DNA of 64,000 nucleotides from NCBI GenBank assembly GCA_020465985.1, contig JAANYP010000748.1, positions 38,501 through 102,500 on the forward strand. The letters run 5' to 3'. This document shows positions 1 to 11,632 of the stretch, piece by piece; the first letter of the stretch is position 1; each line of letters opens with the position of its first letter. The position numbers and the translations under genes were made by a program. The notes under the pieces are model-generated. The model searched no databases. It was not told where the DNA came from and saw only the letters and a list, made by a program, of their open reading frames with translations. Origin of the DNA: Centrapalus pauciflorus (Eukaryota; Streptophyta; Magnoliopsida; Asterales; Asteraceae).

Positions 1-203
1 TTTGTTAGAGCTCCGGTGATCCTTGAGAAATTTTTAATAACTACCTATAATAAGTGGCGAGTCTTAAGAACTGTCGTATCTCTATGGGGGTTCTAAGGGT
101 TGACCAATTCATGATAGCCTCGATCTTTGCGGGGTCGACTTGGATCCCTTTACTATTGATCACGTGCCCGAGAAATCTTACCTATCTTAGCCAAAAGTCA
201 AAC

Positions 204-720
204 TTAGAAAGCTTGGCATATAGTTGTTCTTTCTTCAACAACTCTAGAATCAGTCTTAAGTGTATGCTCGAGCTCCTCCTTTTTTTGTGAGTAGATTAAG
301 ATGTCATTCATGAATACAATCATGAATTTGTCTAGATAAGGTTTGCACACCTGATTTATGAGGTCCATGAATACCGTTGGGGCATTGGTTAATTCAAATG
401 GCATTAATAGGAATTTATGATGACCGTAACAGAATCTGAAGGTTGTCTTTGGACTATCTTTCTTGTGAACGCTAACCTGATGATAACCAGACCTCAGGTC
501 GATCTTTGAATAGAAGCTTAATTCTTGGAGTTTGGTCAACCAAGTCATTGATCCTTGTGAGAGGATATCGACTCTCTTAGTTTATTTAGCTCTCGGTAAT
601 TGATACACATTCTGAAGGTTTCATCCTTCTTCTTTATAAACAAAACTGGAGCTCCTTCAAAGCGACAAACTCGGTTTGATAAACCTTTTATCTAAGAGCT
701 CCTACGGTTGGTTGGACGAT
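204..720 (-). pseudogene. Ty3/gypsy reverse transcriptase, N-terminal part, broken
   Basis: RNA-dependent DNA polymerase domain that would copy the element RNA into cDNA. On the minus strand 690-560 encodes a degraded GAPVLF-IKKKD, FRMCI-YRELNK block. The 114-codon open stretch at 548-204 continues with KIDLRSGYHQ, FRFCYGHHKFLLMPF and LTNAP, the usual order of gypsy RT motifs. The catalytic motif reads FMND where active elements normally have F-(V/I)-D-D, so one catalytic aspartate is replaced by asparagine. The two blocks are separated by a scrambled segment near 549-575. Confidence 0.85.
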
Positions 721-999
721 TCTTACAATATTGATGGGGCTAATCGGCCTGGTGCTCGAGCCACTGGTGCAGCACCTGATACTAGGCCGATTTTTGATCC
801 TCGATGTTGGGAGTTCAGGTATGTGTTCTGGAAAAACTTTGGGGTAACCATAAATAATAAGAATATTTTCGAGCCGCTTTTCCTTTGGCTCCCTCTCTGT
901 CAACACTTCAGAGCCCTAATGCTAGGGATGATGCTTACTTTGGTATTTCTTTTTTTTTTTTTTTTTTTTGCCTTGGACAGTAAGGACCTTTTTATTGGC

Positions 1000-1330
1000 T
1001 AAAGGTATATGAACCGTCTTCTTGTTGCACACTATTTCTGCACGATTCTTCGATAGTCAATCCATGCCTATGACCACGTCAAAACATCCCAGTTTGACGG
1101 GCATCAAGTCTATTTCAAAGAGTTGGCCTACTAATTCTAAGGAGCATCCTCGACTTATATTATTCGTCTTAAGCGTTTTACTGTCATCAACTTCAATAGC
1201 ATAACTGGCACTTAATGGTGTAAGAATGGAATTTATCTGCTTAGTGAACTTAGTAGATATAAAGCTCCTATCAGCACCGGTATCAAATAGTAGAAATGCA
1301 TAAGTGGTATTTAATGGGGTAAGAGGATAA
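1000..1330 (-). pseudogene. Ty3/gypsy aspartic protease remnant
   Basis: Retropepsin domain that would cleave the gag-pol polyprotein. The minus strand around 1290 translates to a LLFDTGADRSF-like active-site block (D-T-G-A), followed by C-x-L-x-L-x-G-x-x-F-x-I-D-L-MPVKLG and VVIGMDWL motifs down to about 1030. This order is characteristic of gypsy-type proteases. No single uninterrupted frame joins it to gag or RT. Confidence 0.75.
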
Positions 1331-2280
1331 GTCTATGGGTTTGAAATTTCTTAGGCAGATTGTCGTATTACATATCCTCATGCTCCTAGTGATAAAACTT
1401 AGTTTTTTTTATTAAAATGTTGGATACCTAATCTTTGTACATGATATGGTCGGAATTTTCCGATAAATTCTTAAGCCTTACACACCCTAAGATGTATCAG
1501 ATAGTAAATCCTAGAGAAATACTATAGAAGGGTACTAAGTATGAGATGCCTCCGGGGTTTCCTCGTACTCCAGAGCGTTAAGTCGTTGGGTTAGTTCTGC
1601 ACTACAGGCTTTAGGCGCTGTCACAATTCCTTGATTCCGTCTTGTTGAATCGCCTGAGTATTCTGGTTGGCCCAAGGTTTATTGGTGGTTTGTATTGCCT
1701 ATTGCTTAATCCTTGCAAAGACCTCACCGACCTCTAGGTGGATTTTGTCAAAATTGGAGGTCGTGTCTGGCGGCCCTTGCCACCAACAGAGGCACAGTTT
1801 GTTACATAGGTTTCTGGGTAAGTGTCGGCACTTGAGAGAAAGATGGTGTTCCGACTACAAACTGGAATTGGATCCCTTCTTCGTTTCTCCACTCTTGGAG
1901 TGTGTGAGGTATCCATCCCCACTTTCTTATGGTTGCCCGTTACTATTGCGACGGGCTTGGCTAATGCGCAGGTACCGGGATAGACTCCCGTTGTGCTAGT
2001 CACACCCTTTCCCTAGGGGTGAATTTCTTCAATGGTCCATTGGGATGGTTTCTGATTAGGGTGTAGGGTGGAATATGTGATGGTGATGGTGGAGCAATTT
2101 GTGTTGCAGGGCCACAATTGCCCTCCTTGTGCTTTGACGGGTCCATTACATCGTCATCGATTTGGTCTGGGTGGGTTCCCGATACAGAGTACACCTCAAT
2201 GTCACCTTGGCTTCCTTGTTCCATGGGTGAGAATTCAACTCTAAGTCAAAGAGGATAACAACCGTATTGTTCGACATGTT
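1331..2280 (-). pseudogene. Ty3/gypsy gag remnant
   Basis: The interval between the protease and the 5' LTR is where gag lies in this class. Short minus-strand open stretches survive at 2224-2000 and 2003-1734, proline- and histidine-rich, in different frames. I do not see an intact CCHC zinc knuckle. The assignment rests mainly on position between the primer site and the protease. Confidence 0.5.
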
Positions 2281-2384
2281 ATTGTCACCAGGGTCCATAT
2301 ATGTGTTCACAGTTCTTGAAGAAAGTTTAGTTTTTGTAGCAGTTATAGTCTAGGTACTAATGCAACGTAGTTCACTATAACTAT

Positions 2385-2397
2385 GACTCTGATACCA
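2385..2397 (-). other. Primer binding site of gypsy element E
   Basis: The minus strand reads TGGTATCAGAGTC three bases inside the LTR end. This matches the 3' end of plant initiator tRNA-Met as used by many LTR elements. It fixes the element orientation and the LTR boundary. Confidence 0.85.
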
Positions 2398-2400
2398 ATC

Positions 2401-3362
2401 TGTCACACCCCGTTACCCCGGTTGGCAACGAAGCGCGATGTCGCGGAAGCATAACCATAATCATAACGAATGAGCACTATATGGACGTTTTTAAAATACA
2501 TCGTTAAAACTTTAAAATATAGCAATGTTTTACATAATATGATATGAAGAAAAGAAGTTCGCACAATACAGAGATTTAATTACATAATTAAATTATCCAA
2601 AATAATGCAGCTAAATCTCCGTTAATTTTGAATATGCATGCGACTCCATGGATGCGGAAGCTTGAAAGTAAATACGTCCGAAGGCACACTTGCCTTAATT
2701 TCCTGAAAATTCATGCTAAAATACGTCAACAAAAATTGTTGGTGAGCTCATAACACGTAAATCTGACTTGTATGGACAACAACAGTAGAGTTTGAATTTA
2801 TAAAACCATAAATTCCATGTTATGTATTACATATAAACCATCATGCAACCGAAGCTTAATTAAAATGAGTTTGCCCTGTGCAGAATTCTCATACGTAATA
2901 CCGTGTGTTAAATATATATGCACTCGCTGTTAGCCGACCCGAACTAACCCGAATGGGGGACATGACTCCCGATAGATTTATCCACAATATATTCGCGCTT
3001 ACAATTAAATGCAATTAACGGTTCATGATATAAGGGCTGATGGAACCACATGTGTAATACATAGAAATGAAGTTGTTTTCGTGTCCATATAAAAACGAAA
3101 CATGTATTTCAACCCCAAAACATAACATTGTGAAAATAGGGGCTATGAGGGCTCACCGTGAGTGTGATGACAAAAACGAGCGTAAAATGCTATTTAGCGT
3201 AAGTTGAGGGATGATGCACCGGGTGAGTTTAATCGAGCCCTAAATGATAATAGGGACTTAATAACTCTAATATATGATAATATATATATATTTATAGATT
3301 TTTTTTATGTCTTAAATCACCCAACATTTCAAGTTTATAAATAAAACCCGCTTAAAACGTCA

Positions 3363-3447
<85 letters not shown>

Positions 3448-4814
3448 TTTCCAGCTTTTTCGAAGGTTTTTCGACCTACTTTGAGGCTGTTTTTGACCAA
3501 GCTCCAAAACGCTTTAGGCTTTGGTTTTCTAGGACATTAAACTACTATATACAAAGGATTTTTAGAATCAATAAAAAGGCCATTTTTCGAGATGTTTAGG
3601 TTGGGAAAAAGCTTGTTGAAAACCCTATGTTGGCCATTTTTTAGCTGTCAAACTTTCGGTTTCCCAAATAATTTTTGGAGGTCTTAAAATCAAAAATAAA
3701 TTATGAAAACTTCCAGATCTATAATTAATTCATAGTTCTAACTTTTGAGACAAGAATCAACTCATTTCGTTAAGTTATGAATTAGTTATGATTTTTCAAA
3801 GTCGATATAAATTTTCTGCCGAAAATCTGTAGTTTATAAACTTGAGATAACTAGTGATTCTTGTTGTTTATTCAAAGACTACTTGTATAAAAGTTATAAA
3901 ACACATATATATCACTTGTTTTCATAATATTTACACTTATATGATGTGTTTATATATTTATAAACACATTTGAAGAACCAACTTAAAAACAAAAACTAGA
4001 AATTTATAAACTTGAGTTTTTATGAAACTTGTTGTTGTTGGTGATTATATATATCATGCAAGACTTATATAAACATAAATATAAGATGAAATAAGCTAGT
4101 ATTTACCTACTTTGAAGTGTTAGGAGTATGAAATTGAGAAGAAGTTGGAACTCTTGCAAGATTTGGACCAAGAACACTTGAACTTCACCAAGAACACTTG
4201 AATTTCACCAAGAACACTTGAATGAAAATGTTTGTAGTATGTGTGTGTGTGGATCCGGTTTTGAGAGAGAAAAAAGAGAGATTTTGGTGTGAAAATAATG
4301 AAAGGGAATGGAGAAAGGAGATTTGATGTAGATGGTGCATGGTCTTCTTAATATAAAATTGAAAATCAAGTGTGTGTGTGTGTGTACTATGAGGGCTGGC
4401 CATGTGAAGGTATTTTCCATGTATTTTACATTTTTTTGTATAAATGTATTTAGAATGTATTCTTGTATTTCCCTTTTTATGTAATTTCATAAATACTTAT
4501 GGATGCATTGTTTTAATGAATTGTTTTAGTCCTGCATAATTAATGTTAAGTAATTGTATTAGTGTATGATTAGTGTTACCAATCATAATTTAATTACGTA
4601 CTTAGTTGAATTAATCCTTCATATCGTAAATTGATCGTATTAATTGATTTCCCGATTCATCGCACCGATGAATTTTATTCTAATTGAGTTGAATTTTCTA
4701 ATGAACCTTGTTAATCACTTGATTAATTTCGAATGATCACTGATTAGGTTAAAATTGCCTATTAAATACAGATTAGGTCGTATATGCTAACCTGGTTTAA
4801 TGCGGGATGTTACA
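2401..4814 (-). mobile_element. 5' LTR of Ty3/gypsy element E (2.4 kb)
   Basis: On the minus strand the LTR starts TGTAACATCCCG and ends GGGGTGTGACA, a classic TG...CA pair, abutting the primer site at 2385-2397. The length is large but usual for plant chromovirus LTRs. It contains a (TA)n tract at 3367-3439, and three direct copies of an AAGAACACTTGAA-like motif at about 4166-4222. The base pairs just outside are ACTTT (4815-4819); the partner target duplication lies outside the window. Confidence 0.85.
3367..3439. repeat. (TA)n microsatellite in gypsy LTR
   Basis: About 73 bp of uninterrupted TA dinucleotides followed by a T run. Confidence 0.98.
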
Positions 4815-5535
4815 ACTTTAAATTATCAAGAAACTTGAATTTGTTTTATTTCCACCAAAATTCATGATGTGATGTTCATATCATCATGTTTTCGTGTCAA
4901 AATCATGTTGACCTATTTTTGAACCATATAATTTCATGTAGGGTTGGAGTTATGTTAATTTAACTTTCATGTGTCGTGTTCTTGTCGATGCACAGGTTGA
5001 CACATTTGACACGTTTCGTCTTTTCAATATTTGGTTTTCAACTTTTGTACTTGTATTAGGTGTTCAGTTTTAATTAGAGTCAATTTTCAATTTTCAAAGT
5101 TGGTATTTGTTTTTTGGTTCAATTTGAAGCTTAAAAACAAACATTTAAATTGCAAATCCAAATAACAATTAAATTAATACTTTTGGCCTAAATTATTAAT
5201 AATATTAACTATCTTATTTTAGTTTTTTTTTTTACTTTTGGATTTTTAAAGTTTTTACTATCATCCTTTTAAAAATCTATACGGCCAATGCCCAAGTTGA
5301 CCCTAACCCATCTAAATAATTGTGTTAATTCTATGACAACGCATTTTCAACTCGCTCACAGTTTGAGATGTGTTCGTATTGCTTTTATCATGTCATCTTA
5401 GAAATTGTCAACCTTAATAGATGTTATTGTAATTTTTGAAAGACAAGTGATTTCAAGAAATCAAAGGCTACAGATGTGGAATTCAAACCCTTACTGAAGA
5501 ATATTAATGCTCAACCGTTAAACAATTCCTCCAAG
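4815..5535. other. Intergenic, no feature recognised
   Basis: AT-rich sequence between the gypsy LTR and a MITE-like element. I see no coding frame, terminal repeat or RNA gene here. Confidence 0.6.
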
Positions 5536-5848
5536 GGGCGTTTGGTTCGCATATTTCTTGGGATTCACTGAGATTTGCATTAAAAATTCTGTGTTTCGTT
5601 CGCATATTTCAGTACAGATTTAATATTCCAGGAATACTTGAATCTCATCATTCTTTATTATTTAAAAAACTCAGCATCTCCCATAGGATTTTAAATCCCA
5701 TTTAGCTTACATTCTTGATATTAACATATTTTTTCTTAAAAGATAATGTAAATTAATTGACGAAATCCTGATAATAAAATAGCTGCATAATGCAAATCAT
5801 TTTAAAGAATGCAAATCTCAAGGAAAAAAATTTGTAAATCAAACGCCC
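5536..5848. mobile_element. MITE-like element, 313 bp
   Basis: The two ends are inverted repeats: left GGGCGTTTGGTT, right (reverse complement) GGGCGTTTGATT. Similarity continues inward for about 50 bp to a shared GAGATTTGCATT block. There is no coding capacity. Ends of this kind occur on hAT- and Harbinger-type MITEs. I could not identify a clear target site duplication, so the superfamily is open. Confidence 0.6.
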
Positions 5849-6172
5849 TGTAAGATTCCAAATATATATGTTATTGCATGCAAAATGATTTCTCTAGGAC
5901 CATAATTAAGATACAACTTGCATTTTAGGCATGTCAAGGTCCGACAGATACATGTTACAAGATTCCTATCCATAAGTTCACGTAACGCGTTCATAGAGCG
6001 CGCTAGGTATCCAACCTACCTAAGTTTATCTTTGAAAACTTTATAAATAATGCGTTGATAGTTTTGTTTCTCACACAGAGTCGTACTACACCTACACTCT
6101 CGAGCTGTGATACACCTACACTCTCTTTCATTCATTCACTCACTCTCGCTCTCATTCATTCACACACACAAA

Positions 6173-6175
<3 letters not shown>

Positions 6176-6203
<28 letters not shown>

Positions 6204-6228
6204 CCCCCCCCTCCCCCCTCCCCCTATA
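6176..6228. repeat. (CT)n tract followed by C-rich run
   Basis: CT dinucleotides to about 6203, then C-rich CCCCCCCCTCCCCCC sequence. Simple repeat. Confidence 0.95.
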
Positions 6229-6340
6229 CTAATTTTTAGAGATATAAAGTATAAAAAGAAACTCATAATCTATCGTCATCCGTGTAGATCTTACTCCGGT
6301 AATCTTTCTTCATTCCAATGTTTCTCTGGTTATGTGTGTA

Positions 6341-6368
6341 GACACACACACACACACACACACACACA
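6341..6368. repeat. (CA)n microsatellite
   Basis: About 28 bp of CA dinucleotides. Confidence 0.95.
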
Positions 6369-7139
6369 AATCATTAGCATACAATCAAGGTACCGATGCA
6401 TGAGATAATTATGTATTCGCGATGATAACCAAAAGAAATTATTGAGGCATTTGAAAATTGGCAAGAGTTAGCATTATCTTTTGTTGAAAAGTCATATAAA
6501 TGTGATTTTTTTCTAGTAGTTCAACTGATATGTATACACACTAAAAGTTAATTTAGTGCGCACTAGATTGAGAAATTTTCTAAAATTTATTATCAGTTAG
6601 TGTGTATACATATCATTTGAAATTTGTTTGAATCGGTTTGAATTTATTATGAGTTATTTGTTGTACAGAGTTGAAAACCCTAATTGATTTATGTTTTAGT
6701 TGAAATGTGATTCAATTCGATGGCGATGATGGATGGGTTGTTGAGAGAGATTGTTTATCTAATCGAGTTTTTGGGTGAAGAGAATACAAGGGAACAACAC
6801 CAAGGTTGTAGGTGATTAATTGGGGAGTTCTCGGATTGGAATTTTTAGTGTGTAAATTTTAAATGTATATATGTAACATTATAAAAAAAATACTAAGGTA
6901 TTTATATAGGTTAGTTAAAAAATGATAAAATATTACTTAATACTATTTTATAATTAGAACTCAAGGTTAATCATTTAAAATATTTTAAGGTAACAACCTA
7001 AATTTAATTTTTTTAGATTATTAAAGGATTTTTTATTAATCAATTTAATATAATAAATTAAATGATTATTAAAATAATTTGACAGCTTCTGATTTCTAAA
7101 CTAAATTGACAGCTTCTCCTTTCTTTGTTAAATAAAGGA

Positions 7140-7480
7140 TCCTTTTTAGGGGTTTTTTTATAAATTGACCCTTCACGCTTCTGCTCCCTCCTTCTCCGCC
7201 GCTCTCCTTTTCCTTCCTTCTCCGTCACTGTTCTCTCTCCGGCCGGCGGGCGCCGCTTCGTTGGTCTCCCTCTCCACATTGTAAGGTTATATATCTCTCT
7301 CATCCTTCTTCTTCATCATCGATTCTATATTCAAGGCCGATTTTGACCGCCTGGATCCGCCTAGCACCGCCTATGTCCGTCTTTGACTACCACCGCCTAA
7401 TTAGTCCGATCTAGTCCAAGTCGTAGCGGGGGTATCCCGACTCCCGCCTAGTCGCCGATTAATCGGCCGACTAGGCCAAG
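7140..7480. other. GC/CT-rich block with promoter-like start and CCGCC repeats
   Basis: An abrupt compositional island in very AT-rich DNA. TTTTATAAATT is followed by 100 bp of CT-rich sequence with CCGCC runs, then a GTAAGG donor-like site near 7279. From 7340 onward come repeated CCGCCTA motifs and a self-complementary GCCGATTAATCGGC. No long plus-strand frame is present. It could be a captured promoter and first-exon fragment or part of a dispersed repeat. Confidence 0.35.
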
Positions 7481-8893
7481 CCAATTTTTCCAACGTTGAA
7501 CATTACATAGTGAAATCTTTTGTTGCAACTTGAATTTACTACGATAAAGATTTTTTTTGTTATTATTATTTCAATTATTGAGAGTTTGTAGCGAAATTTG
7601 ATCTTCTTTTTTTGAATTAATTAAATTGGTTCTGAGTCTCGACTTTTCTTTAATGTCAATTATACGGAGGAGCTTGCTATGAATGGAAATTACTGAAAAT
7701 GTTGTTTGAGATTCAAAAATACGTGAAGGCTATCTATAAGTAAGATCCTTCAAGTATTAATATATTCAACAATGGTTTTTATTTTTGTTGTTATATTTAA
7801 CTCGTGTTTCTATTTATATTTACTTGTTGGGTATTGTGTCAATGTTTTAAAGATTCTTAATAAATACCACTTTTTAAATCATTGAATGAAGAATTATTCA
7901 ATGAAATGACATTCCTTCTCACCATGTGAAACTTCAGGTACATTTTAACTTCATGTCTACCATGCATACAATCTGTTTAATATGTGTATCTTGCTACTGT
8001 ATACTATTCAAAACTCATTAATCGGCTTGAAGTTGTGATTTTGGTCAAAATGAATGAGATTGATGTGATTACCTTGGATTAAAACTATTTTAGGTTCAAA
8101 GATATTGACTTGTTGAGGGTTCTTTATAGGGGAAATTATGCAAAGAAAACCCTAAAAGTACAAAAAAAAAATTGATTAAGTCTCTCTTTCATTAATATTT
8201 CCCGATAAGTCCCCCAAGTATCCGAATTTCATTAATTCTATCATTTTTTACTTGTAACTGGATACCGGTTACAAGTACACGTGGCACCGGTCGTTGCTAT
8301 TGTGTTGAGAAAACAATGCTTGGATACTAGGAGCGATCCGATCCTCTTTTGCTAGGATTGTGTTTTCATGACATTTACACATTCATTCATATAAATGACA
8401 TATGATTACATTGAAATGTCCAATATAAGTTATATAGTAATATAGTTAGTTAAGGGTTAATTGCAAAAAAGCAACCTACATTTTTTAAATTTATAATTAT
8501 AACAACTTACTTTTAATTTTACCGATATTAGTAATCAACTTTATATTTTTCACAATTATAACAGTTTACTTTAAATTTAACAATTATAACATTCTATTTC
8601 TATTTTTTGATGATAATAGTAAGTATTTGTGACCTACATGTCAGCGTTTGAAGAGCGTGAATTATACTTTGACAAACCCCATAATGATGACTTACTAGTT
8701 GAGTCTTAAATTATGAAAAGATATATAAATAAATTGTTATTCTTACATGTCAGTAAATGAATAAATGTTTATAATTGTCGTTTCGTTTTTAATCTTTTAT
8801 TGCAGATTTAGTTATTCCTATTAAAGCTTTGTTGAACATATATTTATTTACGTGGTCTGTGAGAAGGTTTTGACCAAAATTACTAAATTCTAA
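7481..8893. other. Intergenic AT-rich DNA, no gene seen
   Basis: No frame with recognisable protein features. A stretch at 8455-8600 repeats phrases such as ATTATAACA-ACTTACTTT two to three times and resembles a degenerate dispersed repeat starting TTAATTGCAAAAAA. Nothing else could be supported. Confidence 0.5.
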
Positions 8894-9706
8894 GGTGGTG
8901 TTGGTTCTTAGAATGTTTTAAAAAGAATTAGAATCTTTTATGGAATTTGAATCTGCAAGGAATTAGAATTGGAATCCAAATCATGTTTGATTGGCTAAAA
9001 ATGGAATTAAAATTCTATTTCATAATTAGTTTGGTTTATAAACTGTCAAATAAATTATAACTAAATAAGATCAAATAGCAAAATACATTTTTTGATTATT
9101 TTAATATCATTCTTCTTAATTTACATAGGTGGGTGGGATAATGTGGGGCTCGATAGGGTAGGTAAGGGTGGGTGGGTCATGGGGTAAGGTAAGGGTGGTG
9201 TGGTTGAATTGTGGGTAAGGTAAGGGTGGTGTGAGTGAGTCGTGTGGTAGATTAAGGGTGGTTAAGGCAACATAGGAAAGGTGGATATGTTGTGGTGGGT
9301 AGGGTATGTGCGTGGACCGCGTGGTCAGGGTAGTATAGGTGTGGAGTGAATTAGGTAGGGTAGGGTAGGATGGAAAGGGATGGGTAGGTAGAGGTGGATA
9401 ATTCTCGCGTATGATGGATGAGGGGTGGGTGGGGAGGGGCATGTATGGTGGGTAGTATGTAAGAGTAGGATGGATAGGGTTGGGTGGGGTGGGGTGGGTT
9501 GGTAGGTGAGGGTGAGGTAAGGCAAGGTATGATGTAGTGTAGTGTGTTACATATAAGGGGTATTTCCGTAATCAACCACTTTCTCTTTTTAAATTGAATT
9601 GAATTTCATCCATAATGTGAACGAATGTTATTTTTCTTTTTATAGTTGAACCAACCACTTCCATTTCCCCTCAAGTCTCTCGGATTCTAGCGAAGCAAAC
9701 GCCACC
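8894..9706. mobile_element. MITE-like element, ~813 bp, carrying a minisatellite
   Basis: Ends are imperfect inverted repeats of about 24 bp: left GGTGGTGTTGGTTCTTAGAAT, right (reverse complement) GGTGGCGTTTGCTTCGCTAGA. The interior has no coding capacity but contains the G-rich minisatellite at 9127-9545. No clear target duplication was found. The end sequence resembles that of the element at 5536-5848, so both may belong to one broad superfamily. Confidence 0.5.
9127..9545 (+). repeat. G-rich minisatellite (GGGTAAGGTAAGGGTGGTG-like)
   Basis: Over 400 bp of degenerate direct repeats built from GGGTGG, GGTAAGG and GGGTAGG units, nearly free of C on the plus strand. It is not telomeric TTTAGGG. 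Minus-strand frames through it encode only proline/threonine-rich low-complexity peptides and should not be read as genes. Confidence 0.9.
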
Positions 9707-9878
9707 AAAGGTTACTACCTTAGTATTTCTTATAAGGCTATTTTTTGGGGACATTTTCTAAGGACATTTTGTTTATAGTTAGACTTTCTCCCTCCTCTCT
9801 CAAATACTTTAAGGTGTTGTTTGGTTAATGAAATGGAATTTAAAATAACTGAAATTTATAATTTAGTTATAATATGTT

Positions 9879-10338
9879 TGCATTAGGGTTAATCATACAA
9901 CACACACACACACACACACACGATAACAATAAAAGAGTCGATGTTCTGACCTACGTTTACGGGGGCAACTAGGAATATCTTTTATTATTTAAGATAATGA
10001 TTACAAGTACAATACACCATATATGTAGATAGACAATTAGCCTAATAATCTATTAACTCATCAATGTGGGACAAGATAATAAAGTAAGTCCCAATGTGGG
10101 ACGAAACCTATATCTCAACAATCATCCAATTGGAGGCTTCGAAACATGAACAATTGGGTTATACAAGATAACATTCTGTACTTCTGTATAAAACCCTAAC
10201 TAATCCATTAAGCTAAAATCTCCCTTAGTTTCTCATTCATTTTGAATACCCATTTATTCCGTAAGGCGGTTTTGTCTTACAGAATCCTTGTGAAATCCCA
10301 TGTCTTGTTCTTATGTAAAGAACTCATTTAATCTTTCA
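9879..10338 (-). mobile_element. 3' LTR of copia element C (probable)
   Basis: The left part, GTTAATCATACAAC followed by a CA run and CGATAACAATAAAAGA, matches the start of the C 5' LTR at 45499 onward (GTTAATCAGACAACG, CGATCACAATAAAAGA). Both also share a TACGTnnACGGGG phrase. The right edge at 10338 is set by a CTCCCAC polypurine complement at about 10346. Boundaries are approximate because the copies are divergent. Confidence 0.6.
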
Positions 10339-10339
10339 T

Positions 10340-11312
10340 TGCTCGCTCCCACTATGATGAATATATATTTTTAGAGGCCTCTGTGTAACTCTCAAATTCG
10401 CCACCGACAATTTATATTTTTTTGGAGGCTTAGTAAATCTAGTAGATATTCTAACCCACTGTGATTTAGTTGTCACAGGCTTAGTCAGGAAGATGGTTCT
10501 TCTTCGTCTGTTGAGCTTCGTTGTTCCAACTATCTTCAGGTTCATCAATGCTCCTACTATACTGAGTATTTGTAGATTTTTTGGTATCGATGATTTCAAT
10601 TTCTATCTCAACTCATTCTGTCATTCTGTCTAATCCTTATTCTCAAAGTTATCGTCTTTGTTGAGCTCGGCCTCATTGAACATAGCGTGTTTACTTCTAA
10701 CCACTTTGCGATTTTAAAAGTCCTAGAGTCTGTATATCAAACTTGTTAGCTTCATATTCGATAAAAGTGTACTTCGTGGCTCTGGCATACAATTTGTCCC
10801 CATTTTATCAAGATCATACGCACTGCACTCGAATACCTTTAGGTGCTCGTATTTCACATCTTCACCCTTCCATTATTCTTCTGGAAATTTGAATCCCAAT
10901 GGTATTGATAGACCCCACTTATTAAGGTAAACATCAATATCTATTGCCACAACCCAAAATGTCTTAGGATTCACGACAATTAATCTCATACTTCTTGCTT
11001 AAATTTTTGTTCATCCTCTTTCCAACTTGGTTCTACTGGGAGTGCCTATAAGGGTCTTTATCATCCGAATGCCATTTTCAGCACAGTAGAGTAGTCTATG
11101 GATTCTAGACTGATATACTTGCCTTCGTTATCCGACTTTAAACTTTTTACCTTCAAGTTAGTTTTCATACAACAGTTTTCCATTTCTTACAAACATCAAA
11201 TGCTTCAATTTTTTTTAAGAAAATAGAAACATACCTTGGGTGTCAAATCGATGATAAACATGACGTAGTAGCTCGGTCCTCCCAGAGAAGACACAAGTGT
11301 CGGTCTATAGAC
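10340..11312 (-). pseudogene. Copia element C integrase remnant
   Basis: Degenerate Ty1/copia integrase in the minus strand. Around 11160-11080 it translates to a K-S-L-K-S-D-N-E-G-K-Y-I-S block, the second catalytic aspartate region of copia integrases. 10930-10700 gives an SIPLGFKFPEE, VKYEHLKVF block typical of the Tork-lineage integrase C-terminus, and 10700-10640 ends with RKVVRSKHAMFNE. Further left, 10599-10340 is the variable linker that normally precedes RT, but RT and RNase H are absent and the polypurine tract and LTR follow. C is therefore an internally deleted copy. Confidence 0.7.
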
Positions 11313-11317
11313 ATATA

Positions 11318-11632
11318 TGTGAATTTAATTTTCATGCAACTCAATCACATTAACAACATATGAACAACAATCATACACAATCTATTGAATGATTAAGAGA
11401 GAAAATATTACATTGAGTTTTTGGCTTTCTTGCAAAGCAATCCTTCTTTCTCTCTACTTGTTATAACCGTATGTGTGTATGTGTATTTTTGTAATCTGAG
11501 ATTTCTAGCAGCCCCTACAAACGAAACCATACACTTCTATTTATACACAATACATAAGTATTGTATATTTACACATATAACCCCTAATCTATTGAGTATT
11601 TACAATTATATACAGTATAATTGTTTCATCTC
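11318..11632 (-). mobile_element. Element B 3' LTR, outer part (interrupted by A)
   Basis: Matches 43614-43928 with about nine substitutions. The LTR is cut after ATCTC, which is repeated at 25248-25252 as the target duplication of element A. The rest of this LTR lies at 25248-25343. Confidence 0.9.

Larger units (their letters stand above)
1..2400 (-). mobile_element. Ty3/gypsy element E, 5' internal region (partial, runs off window start)
   Basis: Internal part of a minus-strand Ty3/gypsy LTR retrotransposon. Reading leftward from the primer site near 2390 come gag remnants, protease and the first part of reverse transcriptase; the element continues beyond base 1. The order primer site, gag, protease, RT and the RT sequence are typical of plant chromovirus-type gypsy elements. 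Reading frames are broken throughout, so this copy is inactive. The LTR to its right (2401-4814) belongs to the same element. Confidence 0.85.
6041..6410 (+). promoter_or_regulatory. Promoter-like block: TATA box and pyrimidine-rich tract
   Basis: TTATAAATAA at 6041-6050 is a good plant TATA match. It is followed 20-150 bases on by CACTCTC-rich and (CT)n sequence (6176-6203) resembling a plant 5' leader with Y patches, then (CA)n at 6341-6368. No convincing downstream coding region follows, so this may be a remnant of a gene or transposon promoter. Confidence 0.35.

Noticed and set aside
6720..6815. Short frame MAMMDGLLREIV..., 31 codons, downstream of the TATA/CT-rich block
   Set aside because: Too short, no known motif, and no splice-linked continuation that I could support; left as non-coding.
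9116..9575. Overlapping minus-strand frames rich in P, T and H
   Set aside because: They follow the GGGTGG/GGTAAGG minisatellite on the opposite strand and are low-complexity translations, not genes.
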